Positions 35,638 through 43,810 of a DNA stretch of 64,000 nt are shown piece by piece. The position numbers and the translations under genes are program-made. The notes below the pieces were generated by a model. It made no database searches. It was not told the DNA's origin and saw only the letters and a list, made by a program, of their open reading frames with translations. This DNA is from Mucilaginibacter geliditolerans (lineage in GTDB: Bacteria > Bacteroidota > Bacteroidia > Sphingobacteriales > Sphingobacteriaceae). Location of the stretch: NCBI RefSeq assembly GCF_014200495.1, contig NZ_JACHBY010000002.1, forward strand, positions 62,001-126,000. Direction: 5' to 3'. Every line of letters starts with the position of its first letter. The first letter of the stretch is position 1.

Positions 35638-37284
35638 TCAGGTTAAATCTATTTTTGATCCTTTTATATTGATATTCTTTCCATCAATTCGCACATCGCC
35701 GTCTGCTTTAAGCATAATGTCTTTATTGCTTTTTAATAAAATGCCTTCATCGCTAAGGCTTATTTTGTTGTCATTCGTATCGCTTATTTCAATTAAATGA
35801 TTTTCCTCATCAATCAGTATGCTGCGCTGATCAGAGGTGCTGATACTGACGGTTTTCTTTTCGTCGTTAAAGATTATTTTCAAACCCTGCCGGGTTACCA
35901 CCCCTTTTTCCGGATTTTTTTCGGCAGGTACCAGAGGGGGCTGTTTCTTTTTGCCAAATAATGAACCCAGAATTACTGGAAAACGCGGATCTTCATTTAG
36001 AAAACCTAATACCACTTCATCGCCGGTTTCCGGCCAGAAAACCATTCCGTGTTGCTCGCCCCCATCCAAAGTGGCCATGCGGGCATGAACGCTCTTGTCT
36101 TTACTGTCTATACCGGCAACCGCCACCTTTACCATAAAACCATATTGGGCATCGGTTTCCACCGCCTCAACAATACCTGTTTGCAGGCCGCTTACACCCG
36201 GCAGTAGACCAGCCGCCTTTGCATCAGTTGGTTGCATGGCCGAAGAAAAACTTTCGGCCGAAGTACCAAACTGGCAGGTAGTTAGCCATCCCCCAGCAGT
36301 TACCTGGTGCCGCATACCGCTTACCATATTCTTTCCCGTAAATTTCTTGCCCACCCCTTTTAGGCTGAACACATTACCCACGCATATATCCAACGTACCC
36401 GAACTAGTGAAACTGCCCCTAAACATTGCCATATGACTTTTTACAGCTTGTGATTCTGCCCATGCGCTGGCCTCCGTCTCGAGCATTGGTACCGCTGAAA
36501 GAAGACTATTCTCTTTAAATCCTATAGCCGCGGCTGCAGCGCGCGGTTTTAAATTACCCTGCTCAATACTGAAATCAACTGAGGGCGACATGGCTGTCAG
36601 TTTCAGTTCATCGGGGTTCCATATGCTGCTTTTAAAACCGGTGTACTGGCTGCCTGCATCGAGCTCTATTTCAAAATCAAGCAGGCTAATGCCTACTTCA
36701 AATTCCATAACCGCAGCCTTTGTAAAATCGGGTTTGGTTACAGATATAGCACCATTGTCGGTAATCACCAATAAACCGTTAGCCTCGGCACGTGTAAGCA
36801 TCATGTCCCAGTTTGTTGCCTGGTATTGCACTATTTGTGTATGCACAGTTTCTGTTGCATCAACCAGGGCATTCAACCCTTCCGACTCGATTAGCTTCCT
36901 GATCAGCTCACCGTCAGTTAAATCACTAAATACGTTACTATTGCGCGTGCTGGTCATCCTTATCGCTTTATCGCTCAATTCCACGCTCAGCACACAACCT
37001 TCGGCAGTTTGTCTGAGCGCCTGTTTCATAACGATACCTTTAAACGCTGTTCTTCCATTTTCACTACCTGTGCTGTACCCCAGTGAAACCTCTACTTCTT
37101 TTCCCAGGTCGAAAAAATCGCCGTCGCTTATTTTGAATTCCTGTGTGGCATAATCTCCATCTATCAGCAATATTTCCGTATAAGGTATGCGGTTTACTTC
37201 CCTGGCAATATCAACCGCTAGCAGCTGATAGTCGGCCGGCATAACTGTTCCGTTGCTTTTTATGGTGATGGTTACGACACTCAT
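35638..37284 (-). CDS. VgrG-like spike protein (Afp8-like)
   Basis: This is a 548-residue hub/spike protein. The gp27-like N-terminal half (about 1-340) binds the tube and includes VSLGYSTGSENGRTAFKGIVMK and LTRAEANGLLVITDNGAISV. It is followed by a gp5 OB-fold (about 365-450: GFMVKVAVAGID, MVFWPETGDEVVLGFLNEDPRFPVILGSLFG) and a short C-terminal beta-helix (KTVSISTSDQRSILIDEENHLIEISD, RIDGKNINIKGSKIDL). There is no effector extension. It starts 1 nt after the LysM gene stop. It pierces the target membrane together with the PAAR-like tip. Confidence 0.92.
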   Translation of the reverse strand: MSVVTITIKSNGTVMPADYQLLAVDIAREVNRIPYTEILLIDGDYATQEFKISDGDFFDLGKEVEVSLGYSTGSENGRTAFKGIVMKQALRQTAEGCVLSVELSDKAIRMTSTRNSNVFSDLTDGELIRKLIESEGLNALVDATETVHTQIVQYQATNWDMMLTRAEANGLLVITDNGAISVTKPDFTKAAVMEFEVGISLLDFEIELDAGSQYTGFKSSIWNPDELKLTAMSPSVDFSIEQGNLKPRAAAAAIGFKENSLLSAVPMLETEASAWAESQAVKSHMAMFRGSFTSSGTLDICVGNVFSLKGVGKKFTGKNMVSGMRHQVTAGGWLTTCQFGTSAESFSSAMQPTDAKAAGLLPGVSGLQTGIVEAVETDAQYGFMVKVAVAGIDSKDKSVHARMATLDGGEQHGMVFWPETGDEVVLGFLNEDPRFPVILGSLFGKKKQPPLVPAEKNPEKGVVTRQGLKIIFNDEKKTVSISTSDQRSILIDEENHLIEISDTNDNKISLSDEGILLKSNKDIMLKADGDVRIDGKNINIKGSKIDLT

Positions 37285-37285
37285 C

Positions 37286-37966
37286 TTATTTCTCTATTGG
37301 TGGAAAAAACAATTCCTGGCCAGGTTTCAAATCGCGAAAACTCAGCAGTTTATTAGCCCGGGCTACGTGGATATAATAGTTTTCTGAACCATATATTTCT
37401 TTACAAAGCAAAGGCAGGGTGTCATGTGCTTTCACAACCCGTTTGTGGGTTAAATCGGGTGATGACTTACGTTCCCTTCTTAGCCGTTCGCTATCTTTTA
37501 TATCGCTGAAAAAAGAGGCGCTTAGCTCTGCCCTGAGTGGTTTGCCCGATTTGTCAAACAAGGTATAATTGGCCGTCACAGACTGAAGCCTGCAGTTAAA
37601 AACCAGCGTCCCCCACTCTACTTTTAAATATTTTGGCTCATGACTGTCGCCATCCATATAAAAGGCTTCCTTTAGAAAGCGACTAACCTCCGTAGAAACA
37701 TCCACCTTTTTTGACAGCCCGAAATCAGATGCAGCTGTAGCATCGAAAATAAGCTTAAAGCTCATTGTTTCGGGATGGGTTAGCTCATACTTGCGGCTTG
37801 TCCCGCTGGTATTAATACCCTGCTGCGACCCGTATTTGTTGTTGTAGGTAATAGAATATGTTTCGGGGTTGAACATTACCTCAAATACGACAGCTGCAGG
37901 GCCGCTCCTTTCTATGGCATTATATACTTTTATTTTTAACTTCTCGAGTTTTTGAAAGCTGAGCAT
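37286..37966 (-). CDS. LysM-domain baseplate protein (Afp7-like)
   Basis: This is a 226-residue protein with a tube/hub-like N-terminal domain (AAVVFEVMFNPETYSITYNNKYG). The FNPE motif is typical of CIS and T6SS-like LysM baseplate proteins. A C-terminal LysM-like domain follows (about 178-222: VKAHDTLPLLCKEIYGSENYYIHVARANKLLSFRDLKPGQELFFPP). In Afp/PVC the equivalent protein joins tube to spike. It overlaps or abuts both neighbours (DUF5908-like gene 2 nt upstream, VgrG 1 nt downstream). Confidence 0.9.
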   Translation of the reverse strand: MLSFQKLEKLKIKVYNAIERSGPAAVVFEVMFNPETYSITYNNKYGSQQGINTSGTSRKYELTHPETMSFKLIFDATAASDFGLSKKVDVSTEVSRFLKEAFYMDGDSHEPKYLKVEWGTLVFNCRLQSVTANYTLFDKSGKPLRAELSASFFSDIKDSERLRRERKSSPDLTHKRVVKAHDTLPLLCKEIYGSENYYIHVARANKLLSFRDLKPGQELFFPPIEK

Positions 37967-37968
37967 AA

Positions 37969-38133
37969 TTATCGCCGGTTATTTTTCTTAATTATGCGTA
38001 ATACCTCTTTTACACACTCCTTGATAATTTCATTTTGATCTACAGCGCCAAGTGCAGAGGGTTGGTCACCCTCTCCCTTTTTATCGGCAACAATAGTTGC
38101 CCTAATCACCATCTCTTTAATTTCAACTGCCAT
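37969..38133 (-). CDS. DUF5908-like small eCIS protein
   Basis: This is a 54-residue protein in the gap between tube protein 3 and the LysM gene: MAVEIKEMVIRATIVADKKG..., ending VDQNEIIKECVKEVLRIIKK then NNRR. The N-terminal (V/I)EI(K/R)E(M/L)VI(R/K)A pattern and C-terminal EIIxECVxEVLxIIKK helix fit DUF5908, a family found in Bacteroidota contractile clusters. It starts 2 nt after the tube gene stop. The biochemical role is unknown; a tube-cap or assembly adaptor is possible. Confidence 0.75.
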   Translation of the reverse strand: MAVEIKEMVIRATIVADKKGEGDQPSALGAVDQNEIIKECVKEVLRIIKKNNRR

Positions 38134-38135
38134 TT

Positions 38136-38621
38136 TTATATGTATTGTTGCGCGCCCGGTATATCAAGTGTCCTGAACCATGAATAAGATAGTTCCATGG
38201 TTTCAATCATCATTTCACTGGTTTCGGCATTAAGCGCGCCAACCGACCATTTTGCCGGGATTACTTTGTGAAACTCCCAACCTGCAACCGGCATACCCAC
38301 TTCATTAAATACCATTATCAGCGCAGTTAGCGGTGCAAACTTAAACTCATAAAAAGCCTCGTTAAACGATTTTTTCAATGTAGATTTGGTAATAATACCG
38401 CGTTCCAGCACCAGGTTGCCATGCGATGTTCTGCTGGGTGTACGGTGTACATACTGGTTCTGACCGCCTTCAGTAAATTTGTGCAACTCAAGCTCCAGGC
38501 CAATACCCGATACTTTCTGAAAACGGATATCGAGCATATTAGGTACACGACTTTGCGTATAGAAAAAAACGCCGAAACGGTGTTTTAATACGGGTTCCAA
38601 AAGTGTGGTCAGCAGTGTCAT
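38136..38621 (-). CDS. Tail tube-like protein 3 (gp19 family)
   Basis: This 161-residue gp19-like tube protein is the most divergent of three. Motifs include FRFxV-like HRFGVFFYTQSR, FQKVSGIGLELELHKFTEGGQNQYVHR and a C-terminal MMIETMELSYSWFRTL. Afp5-like proteins of this type form the tube layer at the baseplate. The start overlaps the stop of tube protein 2 by one base. Confidence 0.85.
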   Translation of the reverse strand: MTLLTTLLEPVLKHRFGVFFYTQSRVPNMLDIRFQKVSGIGLELELHKFTEGGQNQYVHRTPSRTSHGNLVLERGIITKSTLKKSFNEAFYEFKFAPLTALIMVFNEVGMPVAGWEFHKVIPAKWSVGALNAETSEMMIETMELSYSWFRTLDIPGAQQYI

Positions 38622-39040
38622 TACAGGTACTTTATTTTCAGGTCGGTAACTATAAACTCAAGGCTTTCTATAACTACTTCGGTGCCCCTGGCGCTGAGTT
38701 GCGGAGCGTCGAGCTTTAGCGGCAGTGCCCGCACCAGTTCCCAGCGCACAACAGCGTTGCCTGTTTCGTCGCACAGATCTATGTAAATATCTTTGAACGA
38801 CTTATCTTCCAGCCAGGCATACAACTCGTTGCGGTCGGCCGCCAGCCCACGCCTAAGGCTTACAGTACCCTGATGTTTTTGCCCGCGGGCAATTACCGGG
38901 CCGGTAAGGAAACTCAGACCATGTTTATAAACAACTTTGTCATAACTGATACTCAGCCCCGACACTTCTGAAAAAGACATGGTGTCTTTCCCAATAGATA
39001 CTTTGTAGTTGTAGGTAAGTAAAGGATAATTAGTTTTCAC
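38621..39040 (-). CDS. Tail tube-like protein 2 (gp19 family)
   Basis: This 139-residue gp19 family protein has LTYNYKVSIGKDTMSFSEVSGL, GTVSLRRGL, VVRWELVRALPLKLDAPQLSARGTEVVIESLEF. It is close in sequence to tube protein 1 and, like it, would form six-subunit rings. It may be an alternative or terminal tube ring. Confidence 0.88.
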   Translation of the reverse strand: MKTNYPLLTYNYKVSIGKDTMSFSEVSGLSISYDKVVYKHGLSFLTGPVIARGQKHQGTVSLRRGLAADRNELYAWLEDKSFKDIYIDLCDETGNAVVRWELVRALPLKLDAPQLSARGTEVVIESLEFIVTDLKIKYL

Positions 39041-39077
39041 AAATATAAATTAAAGCGCCGCAGGGTTATCCTTAGAA

Positions 39078-39551
39078 TCATTTCTCACTCATTTCCAGGC
39101 GACTGGCCATCAGCTCCATCGATTCTATTGCAACCTCATTAGAGCTTGCACTGAAAGACGGTGCCGACAGTTTAACCGGAAATGCGTCAATTATTTTCCA
39201 GCGCACTACTGATTCGCCTTTCTCGTCGCACAGGTGCACTGTTAAGTCGCGCTTTTCGGTGCGGTTGAGCTGGGTAGCGTTAATCCAATTGTAAAGTACC
39301 GCCATGCTTTTACCCTTTACATAACCTTTTTTAAGCGTGATGTTAAGCGGTTTTGGTGCGCCTGGCATTAACATAACATTTGGGCCCACGGTGCCTGAGC
39401 CAACCGGGCTTTCTTTATAAGTAATGGTTTCGAACGAGCGTTCCAAACCCGAAACTTCTGAAAATGCAATGGTTTCAGTACCGATATCAACTTTGTAATT
39501 ATATACCGGTAAAGGATAATCCCTTTTTATTTGGTCTTGAGATACTGCCAT
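39078..39551 (-). CDS. Main tail tube protein 1 (gp19 family)
   Basis: This is a 157-residue gp19 family protein with LPVYNYKVDIGTETIAFSEVSGLE, LNITLKKGYVKGKSM, VRWKIIDAFPVKLSAPSFSASSNEVAIESMELM. It is the first gene after the sheath (40-nt gap), the position of the major inner-tube protein Afp1/PVC1. It stacks as hexamers to form the rigid tube through which cargo travels. Confidence 0.9.
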   Translation of the reverse strand: MAVSQDQIKRDYPLPVYNYKVDIGTETIAFSEVSGLERSFETITYKESPVGSGTVGPNVMLMPGAPKPLNITLKKGYVKGKSMAVLYNWINATQLNRTEKRDLTVHLCDEKGESVVRWKIIDAFPVKLSAPSFSASSNEVAIESMELMASRLEMSEK

Positions 39552-39591
39552 GTTTATTTTTCTTTAATTGAGATGGTTGATTGATTAATTT

Positions 39592-40965
39592 TTAGGCTTC
39601 CTGCAGTTTATGCGAGAAACGCAGAATAATAAACTCGGCTGGTCTGCTTGCTGCCACACCTATTTCTACAATCATGCGGCCTTCCAGAATGTCCTGGCTG
39701 GTCATGGTAGAACCCAGGCCCACATTTACAAAATAGGCTGCCTGCGGGGTTGGACCGGCCAGCGCGCCCTGCTGCCATAAGCTGTAAAGGAAGCTTTCAA
39801 TCATGCTTCTTACTTTAAGCCAGGTAGTGGCGTCGTTGGGTTCAAAAACGGCAAAGAAAGTGGCTTTCATCGCAGAGTCTTCAATCATTGAAAATAGCCT
39901 GCGTACCGAAATATAACGCCATTCATTATCATTACCGGCCAGCGTGCGTGCTCCCCATACAACAATACCCTTACCACTAAAGGCCCTTATGGCATTGATG
40001 GATTTGCCACCCGTTACATCAATGTTCATCTTGTCCTGCGCTTCGGTCGTAATCTTAACCGTTGGGGCTATAACCGCGTTCAACGCCACGTTTGCCGGCG
40101 CTTTCCAAACACCTCTTTCTGCATCAACAGCGGCATATACGCCGGCAATTGCAGCCGAAGGAGGTAACACTACGCTGTACTGCGGCGATGCAAGCTCGAG
40201 TTTAATGGCATTGTAAAGTCCGGTATCTGCAGTTAAAAATGCTGAAAGATCTTTATCTTTCAGCTCGGCACCCTTAAACGTTACATTTTTATCAGTAAAC
40301 TCATAGGATAAAGAAGTACGCAGATGTGGAAAATAAGCTGCGCCATATTTCAGATATGTAGCCATTTTTTCCCTAAATGCTTTAAATGCAGCTTCAATAG
40401 TAACGCCTGCTGCCGGTTGTGGCACATCTAATATGCAGAACCTGTTTTTAAAACCGCTGCAATGCTGTAAGGCTTCCTGGCACAGAGTGTAATATTGTTC
40501 AGCACCCAGGTCGGCAGCTTCAGATAAGACTAACAACGTGGGTTCTTCTTCAGCAGCCAGTGCAGTTAACCCGTCTGTAAAACTATCCTTTGCTTTTGCG
40601 GTAACTTTATCAGTACCAAAGTTGCCTACCGAAACAATATAGCAACTGCTGCCGCCATTTCTAAAATAAAGGTCGAGCGCGTAATACAATTTGTGTACCG
40701 GCGGGGTTGCGATTACACTGCGCAGCGCATTGTCGGAATAAGTAATTTCAAATTTCGCCTGCTGTGGCCCGCCAAAGTACTGCCTGAATTCCAGCATATT
40801 GCTGATACGGGTGGGTACTAAGTTAAGGCTATTAGTGATGCCATTGTTTGAAGCCTTTTCGGTATAACCTAAAAAAGCCGGGATTGCTGTTGAAGCCTGT
40901 GCAATTGAGGGCGGGAGCGTTGAAATCTCTTCAACGTAAACACCTGGAGTTGAGTATGCTGCCAT
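39592..40965 (-). CDS. Contractile tail sheath protein
   Basis: This is a 457-residue sheath protein. The N-terminus STPGVYVEEISTLPPSIAQASTAIPAFLGYT and the C-terminus (GKGIVVWGARTLAGNDNEWRYISVRRLFSMIEDS, PAEFIILRFSHKLQEA) are the classic phage/Afp sheath signatures. Its contraction drives the tube. Only one sheath gene is present, unlike the three of Afp and PVC; single-sheath clusters are known in other Bacteroidota contractile systems. Confidence 0.95.
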   Translation of the reverse strand: MAAYSTPGVYVEEISTLPPSIAQASTAIPAFLGYTEKASNNGITNSLNLVPTRISNMLEFRQYFGGPQQAKFEITYSDNALRSVIATPPVHKLYYALDLYFRNGGSSCYIVSVGNFGTDKVTAKAKDSFTDGLTALAAEEEPTLLVLSEAADLGAEQYYTLCQEALQHCSGFKNRFCILDVPQPAAGVTIEAAFKAFREKMATYLKYGAAYFPHLRTSLSYEFTDKNVTFKGAELKDKDLSAFLTADTGLYNAIKLELASPQYSVVLPPSAAIAGVYAAVDAERGVWKAPANVALNAVIAPTVKITTEAQDKMNIDVTGGKSINAIRAFSGKGIVVWGARTLAGNDNEWRYISVRRLFSMIEDSAMKATFFAVFEPNDATTWLKVRSMIESFLYSLWQQGALAGPTPQAAYFVNVGLGSTMTSQDILEGRMIVEIGVAASRPAEFIILRFSHKLQEA

Positions 40966-40997
40966 ATTGTTATTTTTAGAGGGATTGCAAGGTATAG

Positions 40998-41735
40998 TTA
41001 AAGGTTAATAATGGTTATTCCGCCATTTCCGGGACGTGGGTTTGGTAAATGGCTTATCATGGTTGTATTATTTTCAGGATTTTTTAGTTTGATGTTTCTT
41101 AGTCCGCGGCTGCTTAGCGGTATTTCTTTTTCCGATTCAAAAACAGCGACCCCGGCATTCGGAAAACGCGTGGTCAGTGAAGTATAAACCGGATCTGATT
41201 GGGGTTTATCATTTTGTTCAAAGGCAATGGACTGAAAACTACCGTCAACAACTGCCTGCATGTCAGGCTGTGCTGAAATTATATAATATTTCCATTTTAA
41301 TTTTATAGGCTGAAAATTAATAGCAAACCCGGCATAGGCCGTAACATTGGCATTTATGCTGATGGCTCCAAACACACTGGCACCACCGGGCAAATCAAAA
41401 TCCTTTGTTGCTGCAACCGAAAGCTGCAGATCGGAGCCCTTCTTATTGGTGAACAGATAAAGCTGCTCTTGGGTTGTCGGCGGGAAATTGGTATAGGTTA
41501 AAAAGCATTGGTCTTTACATTGAAGCAGAAAATCAAAAGATATTTTTTTGGGTAAGGTGCTGTTTATGGGTGCGTTTGAGTAGATCACCAACGGAAATCC
41601 TTTGCCCTGGCGCAATCCGTATTGTTTCATCAGGCTCTTGCATGTTTCTGTTGGAAAAATTTCAAACAGTTCAGGGGTAACCAGACCGAAATAGTCATGC
41701 CTGAAATCAATACTGATTACTTTGCGAAGAATCAT
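40998..41735 (-). CDS. Uncharacterised eCIS operon protein between terminator and sheath
   Basis: This is a 245-residue protein I do not recognise, with no signal peptide or membrane helix. It is beta-rich with a two-part look (FRHDYFGLVTPELFEIFPTETC; NANVTAYAGFAINFQPIKLKWKYYI) and a Pro/Gly-rich end (HLPNPRPGNGGITII). It starts one base inside the stop of the DUF4255 gene and lies 32 nt before the sheath gene, so it is co-translated with particle parts. A tail-cap or sheath-terminator accessory role is plausible from position only. Confidence 0.6.
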   Translation of the reverse strand: MILRKVISIDFRHDYFGLVTPELFEIFPTETCKSLMKQYGLRQGKGFPLVIYSNAPINSTLPKKISFDFLLQCKDQCFLTYTNFPPTTQEQLYLFTNKKGSDLQLSVAATKDFDLPGGASVFGAISINANVTAYAGFAINFQPIKLKWKYYIISAQPDMQAVVDGSFQSIAFEQNDKPQSDPVYTSLTTRFPNAGVAVFESEKEIPLSSRGLRNIKLKNPENNTTMISHLPNPRPGNGGITIINL

Positions 41736-42304
41736 TAGATGCTTTGTAAACTATTTTTAAGGTCAGATACACCACTGATTAACGCTATTGACACCTCGTC
41801 TTCAAAAGCAAGCATGCTTACTTTATATAGCACAGAGGGTTGATAAGGTGATTTGAGCGAGTTCCATAACTCGCTCCGCTCGCCGAACGACATTGTTTGC
41901 AGTTCTAATCTTATCTTATCAATATTAGGTGGCAGATCTGGGGCAGAGTACTGATCGAATAAATTATTGGTTTGAAAAAAACTGATGATCAGCGACATGA
42001 ATTTCATGGTTTGTTCATAATTGGAGAAACGAATAACAAAAAGCACCATTAAATTCAAATAGATTGCCGGGCTACCCCCTGTTTTCACATTGTCTCTGAT
42101 TACGCCTTCAAACCTGTTTGCATTCCTTATTTGCTTTTCTTCTTCATAATTAACTAAAATCGGAACAACAGAATTAACAGGAAATTGCGCCGGATCAAGA
42201 TTTGCGCCGTCTGGAAAAAAAACTTTGTCTTCAAGCGTACCGGTTTTTAGGCGGCAATAATCGTTAAGCTTATCTCTAAGCAAAACCAATATATCATTAA
42301 TCAT
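41735..42304 (-). CDS. Tail terminator, DUF4255/Pvc16 N-terminal family (Afp16-like)
   Basis: This is a 189-residue protein with the DUF4255 pattern: an N-terminal helix (INDILVLLRDKLNDYC), VVPILVNYEEEKQIRNANRF, IYLNLMVLFVIRFSNYEQTMKFMSLIISFFQTN and a C-terminal YKVSMLAFED. Afp16/PVC16 caps the far end of tube and sheath and fixes their length. It is the first gene of the eCIS operon; a promoter-like element lies 62-92 nt upstream. Confidence 0.88.
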   Translation of the reverse strand: MINDILVLLRDKLNDYCRLKTGTLEDKVFFPDGANLDPAQFPVNSVVPILVNYEEEKQIRNANRFEGVIRDNVKTGGSPAIYLNLMVLFVIRFSNYEQTMKFMSLIISFFQTNNLFDQYSAPDLPPNIDKIRLELQTMSFGERSELWNSLKSPYQPSVLYKVSMLAFEDEVSIALISGVSDLKNSLQSI

Positions 42305-42365
42305 TGATGAAGATGTGAAAGGTTTATCATTATTTAATATTGCAGAGCGTTTAAATAACTTTCTA

Positions 42366-42396
42366 TAAACCTATACATTGAAAATTTAATTTCCAA
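42366..42396 (-). promoter_or_regulatory. Putative promoter of the eCIS operon
   Basis: On the minus strand, TTG (42394-42396), a 20-nt spacer and TAGGTTTA (42366-42373) match the Bacteroidota TTG/TAnnTTTG promoter with one mismatch. It lies 62 nt before the DUF4255 start codon. Confidence 0.35.
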
Positions 42397-42567
42397 GCAA
42401 TCAGAGAAATAATTTAAGATTTAGCGGAAGCTGCTATCATTGGTGTTTACGCCCAGTCTGTCAACTTATTAATACAACCAGTTTTGCAGGCCCACGCTTT
42501 GTGCCGTTCACCAGCTAACATATCTATCTCTACTATAAAAGTGGCCCGAATTGTATAATTTATGTCC

Positions 42568-42598
42568 TTTGAGACCTTGTTATATTACTTTATTTTTG
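42568..42598 (+). promoter_or_regulatory. Bacteroidota-type promoter before the GlxA-like regulator gene
   Basis: TTTG (42568-42571), a 19-nt spacer and TATTTTTG (42591-42598) match the consensus exactly. The start codon is only 4 nt further on, which would make the mRNA nearly leaderless. Confidence 0.45.
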
Positions 42599-42602
42599 TA
42601 TT

Positions 42603-43673
42603 ATGAATCACGAAAGATCTGAGTCTGATTGCCAAAGCAAAAAGAAGCTAGTGGTCATTGTTGCAATGTCCGGTAATACGTTACTTAATTTTGCCGGTCC
42701 TGCTGACGTGTTTACTTTTGCGAATAAATGCTTGTCTTCATCCACGGATGGTTATGATGTTATTGTCGCATCTCCTACATCAAATAAGAAAGTTAAGACT
42801 TCATCGGGTCTTGAAATTCATTGCCAAAGTTGTGTAATGGATATTACCACACCTATTGATACTTTGATCATCGCGGGAAATGATTTTGTGGAACTATCAA
42901 ACCCGGCTTACAATGATTTTTATCAATGGCTGTCTAAACTCACTGAACAAAATACCCGAAGAATCGGCTCAGTTTGCGGCGGTGCATTTTCGTTGGCAAA
43001 AGCAGGGCTGTTAAATGGAAGAAAGGCGACCACACACTGGGATTTGAGTGAGCGCTTAAAGAAAGCTTATCCACTGGTGCATGTCGACTCCAATGCCTTT
43101 TTTATGAACGACGGTAATATTTATACTTCGGGCGGGGTATCGTCGGGTATAGATCTGGCCTTGGCACTGGTTGAAGAAGACTACGGTAAGGACATTGCAA
43201 TAACAGTAGCAAGAAAATTGGTTTTTTACCTGAGCAGACCGGGTTTCCAAACACAATTTGGCAATTTACTTCCTATTTACGAGAGTTCTAATATTGCTGA
43301 AAGATTAAAAAACTGGTTTACTGAGCACTTACACGAGCCACTGGATCTGGCGAGAATTGCAGACCACTTAAACATGAGCAGGCGTAACTTCACACGCGTT
43401 TTCCATAAACAAACGGGTATTTCCCCCGCCAAATTTATTGAGAAACTCCGGGTGGAAACCGCACGAAAATACCTGGAAGATACGGATATACCTCTTGAAA
43501 GAATTGCGGAGTTATGCGGCCTGGGAAACCTCATCTCGATGCGCCGAACATTTTTAAGGCATTTAATGACCACGCCGTCTTATTACCGGCGCACTTTCAG
43601 GACTGCGCTTAAAGACAATGGAATTGAAGAATTGCTTCACACCAATTTAACGGGCGCCATGAACGGTGTTTAA
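42603..43673 (+). CDS. GlxA family transcriptional regulator (DJ-1/PfpI + AraC HTH)
   Basis: This is a 356-residue regulator. An N-terminal DJ-1/PfpI-like domain (about 14-195) has the nucleophile-elbow-like IGSVCGGAFSLAKAGLL, followed by GRKATTHW. The C-terminal AraC-type double HTH (about 235-335) has LARIADHLNMSRRNFTRVFHKQTGISPAKFIEKLRVETARKYL. Such proteins activate genes for small-molecule catabolism in other bacteria. The ligand here is unknown. GAPDH is encoded downstream after 137 nt and may be a target. The ATG at 42603 is required, since the domain starts right after it. Confidence 0.9.
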   Translation: MNHERSESDCQSKKKLVVIVAMSGNTLLNFAGPADVFTFANKCLSSSTDGYDVIVASPTSNKKVKTSSGLEIHCQSCVMDITTPIDTLIIAGNDFVELSNPAYNDFYQWLSKLTEQNTRRIGSVCGGAFSLAKAGLLNGRKATTHWDLSERLKKAYPLVHVDSNAFFMNDGNIYTSGGVSSGIDLALALVEEDYGKDIAITVARKLVFYLSRPGFQTQFGNLLPIYESSNIAERLKNWFTEHLHEPLDLARIADHLNMSRRNFTRVFHKQTGISPAKFIEKLRVETARKYLEDTDIPLERIAELCGLGNLISMRRTFLRHLMTTPSYYRRTFRTALKDNGIEELLHTNLTGAMNGV

Positions 43674-43810
43674 GTAAAGATCTTAAAGATATTTTTTAAG
43701 CATGTGCACATTTTCAGCAACATGTTAGGGCTTTGCTTTGTATATAAAATACCTTATCGGATGATGGGTAATAACAATAAATGAGAAACACATAATTTAA
43801 TATAAACAAC

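Noticed and set aside
36590..37153. 187-codon plus-strand ORF opposite the VgrG-like gene
   Set aside because: It is Ser-rich, low-information sequence fully antisense to a well-supported spike gene, so it is a shadow frame.
19439..42304. Prophage
   Set aside because: There is no capsid, portal, terminase, integrase, holin or lysin gene. The DUF4255, CIS_TMP, AAA+ and DUF4157 genes are eCIS marks.
19439..42304. Type VI secretion system
   Set aside because: No TssJ/L/M membrane complex, ClpV-type ATPase or Hcp/TssB-TssC split sheath was seen. The ATPase is of the eCIS type.
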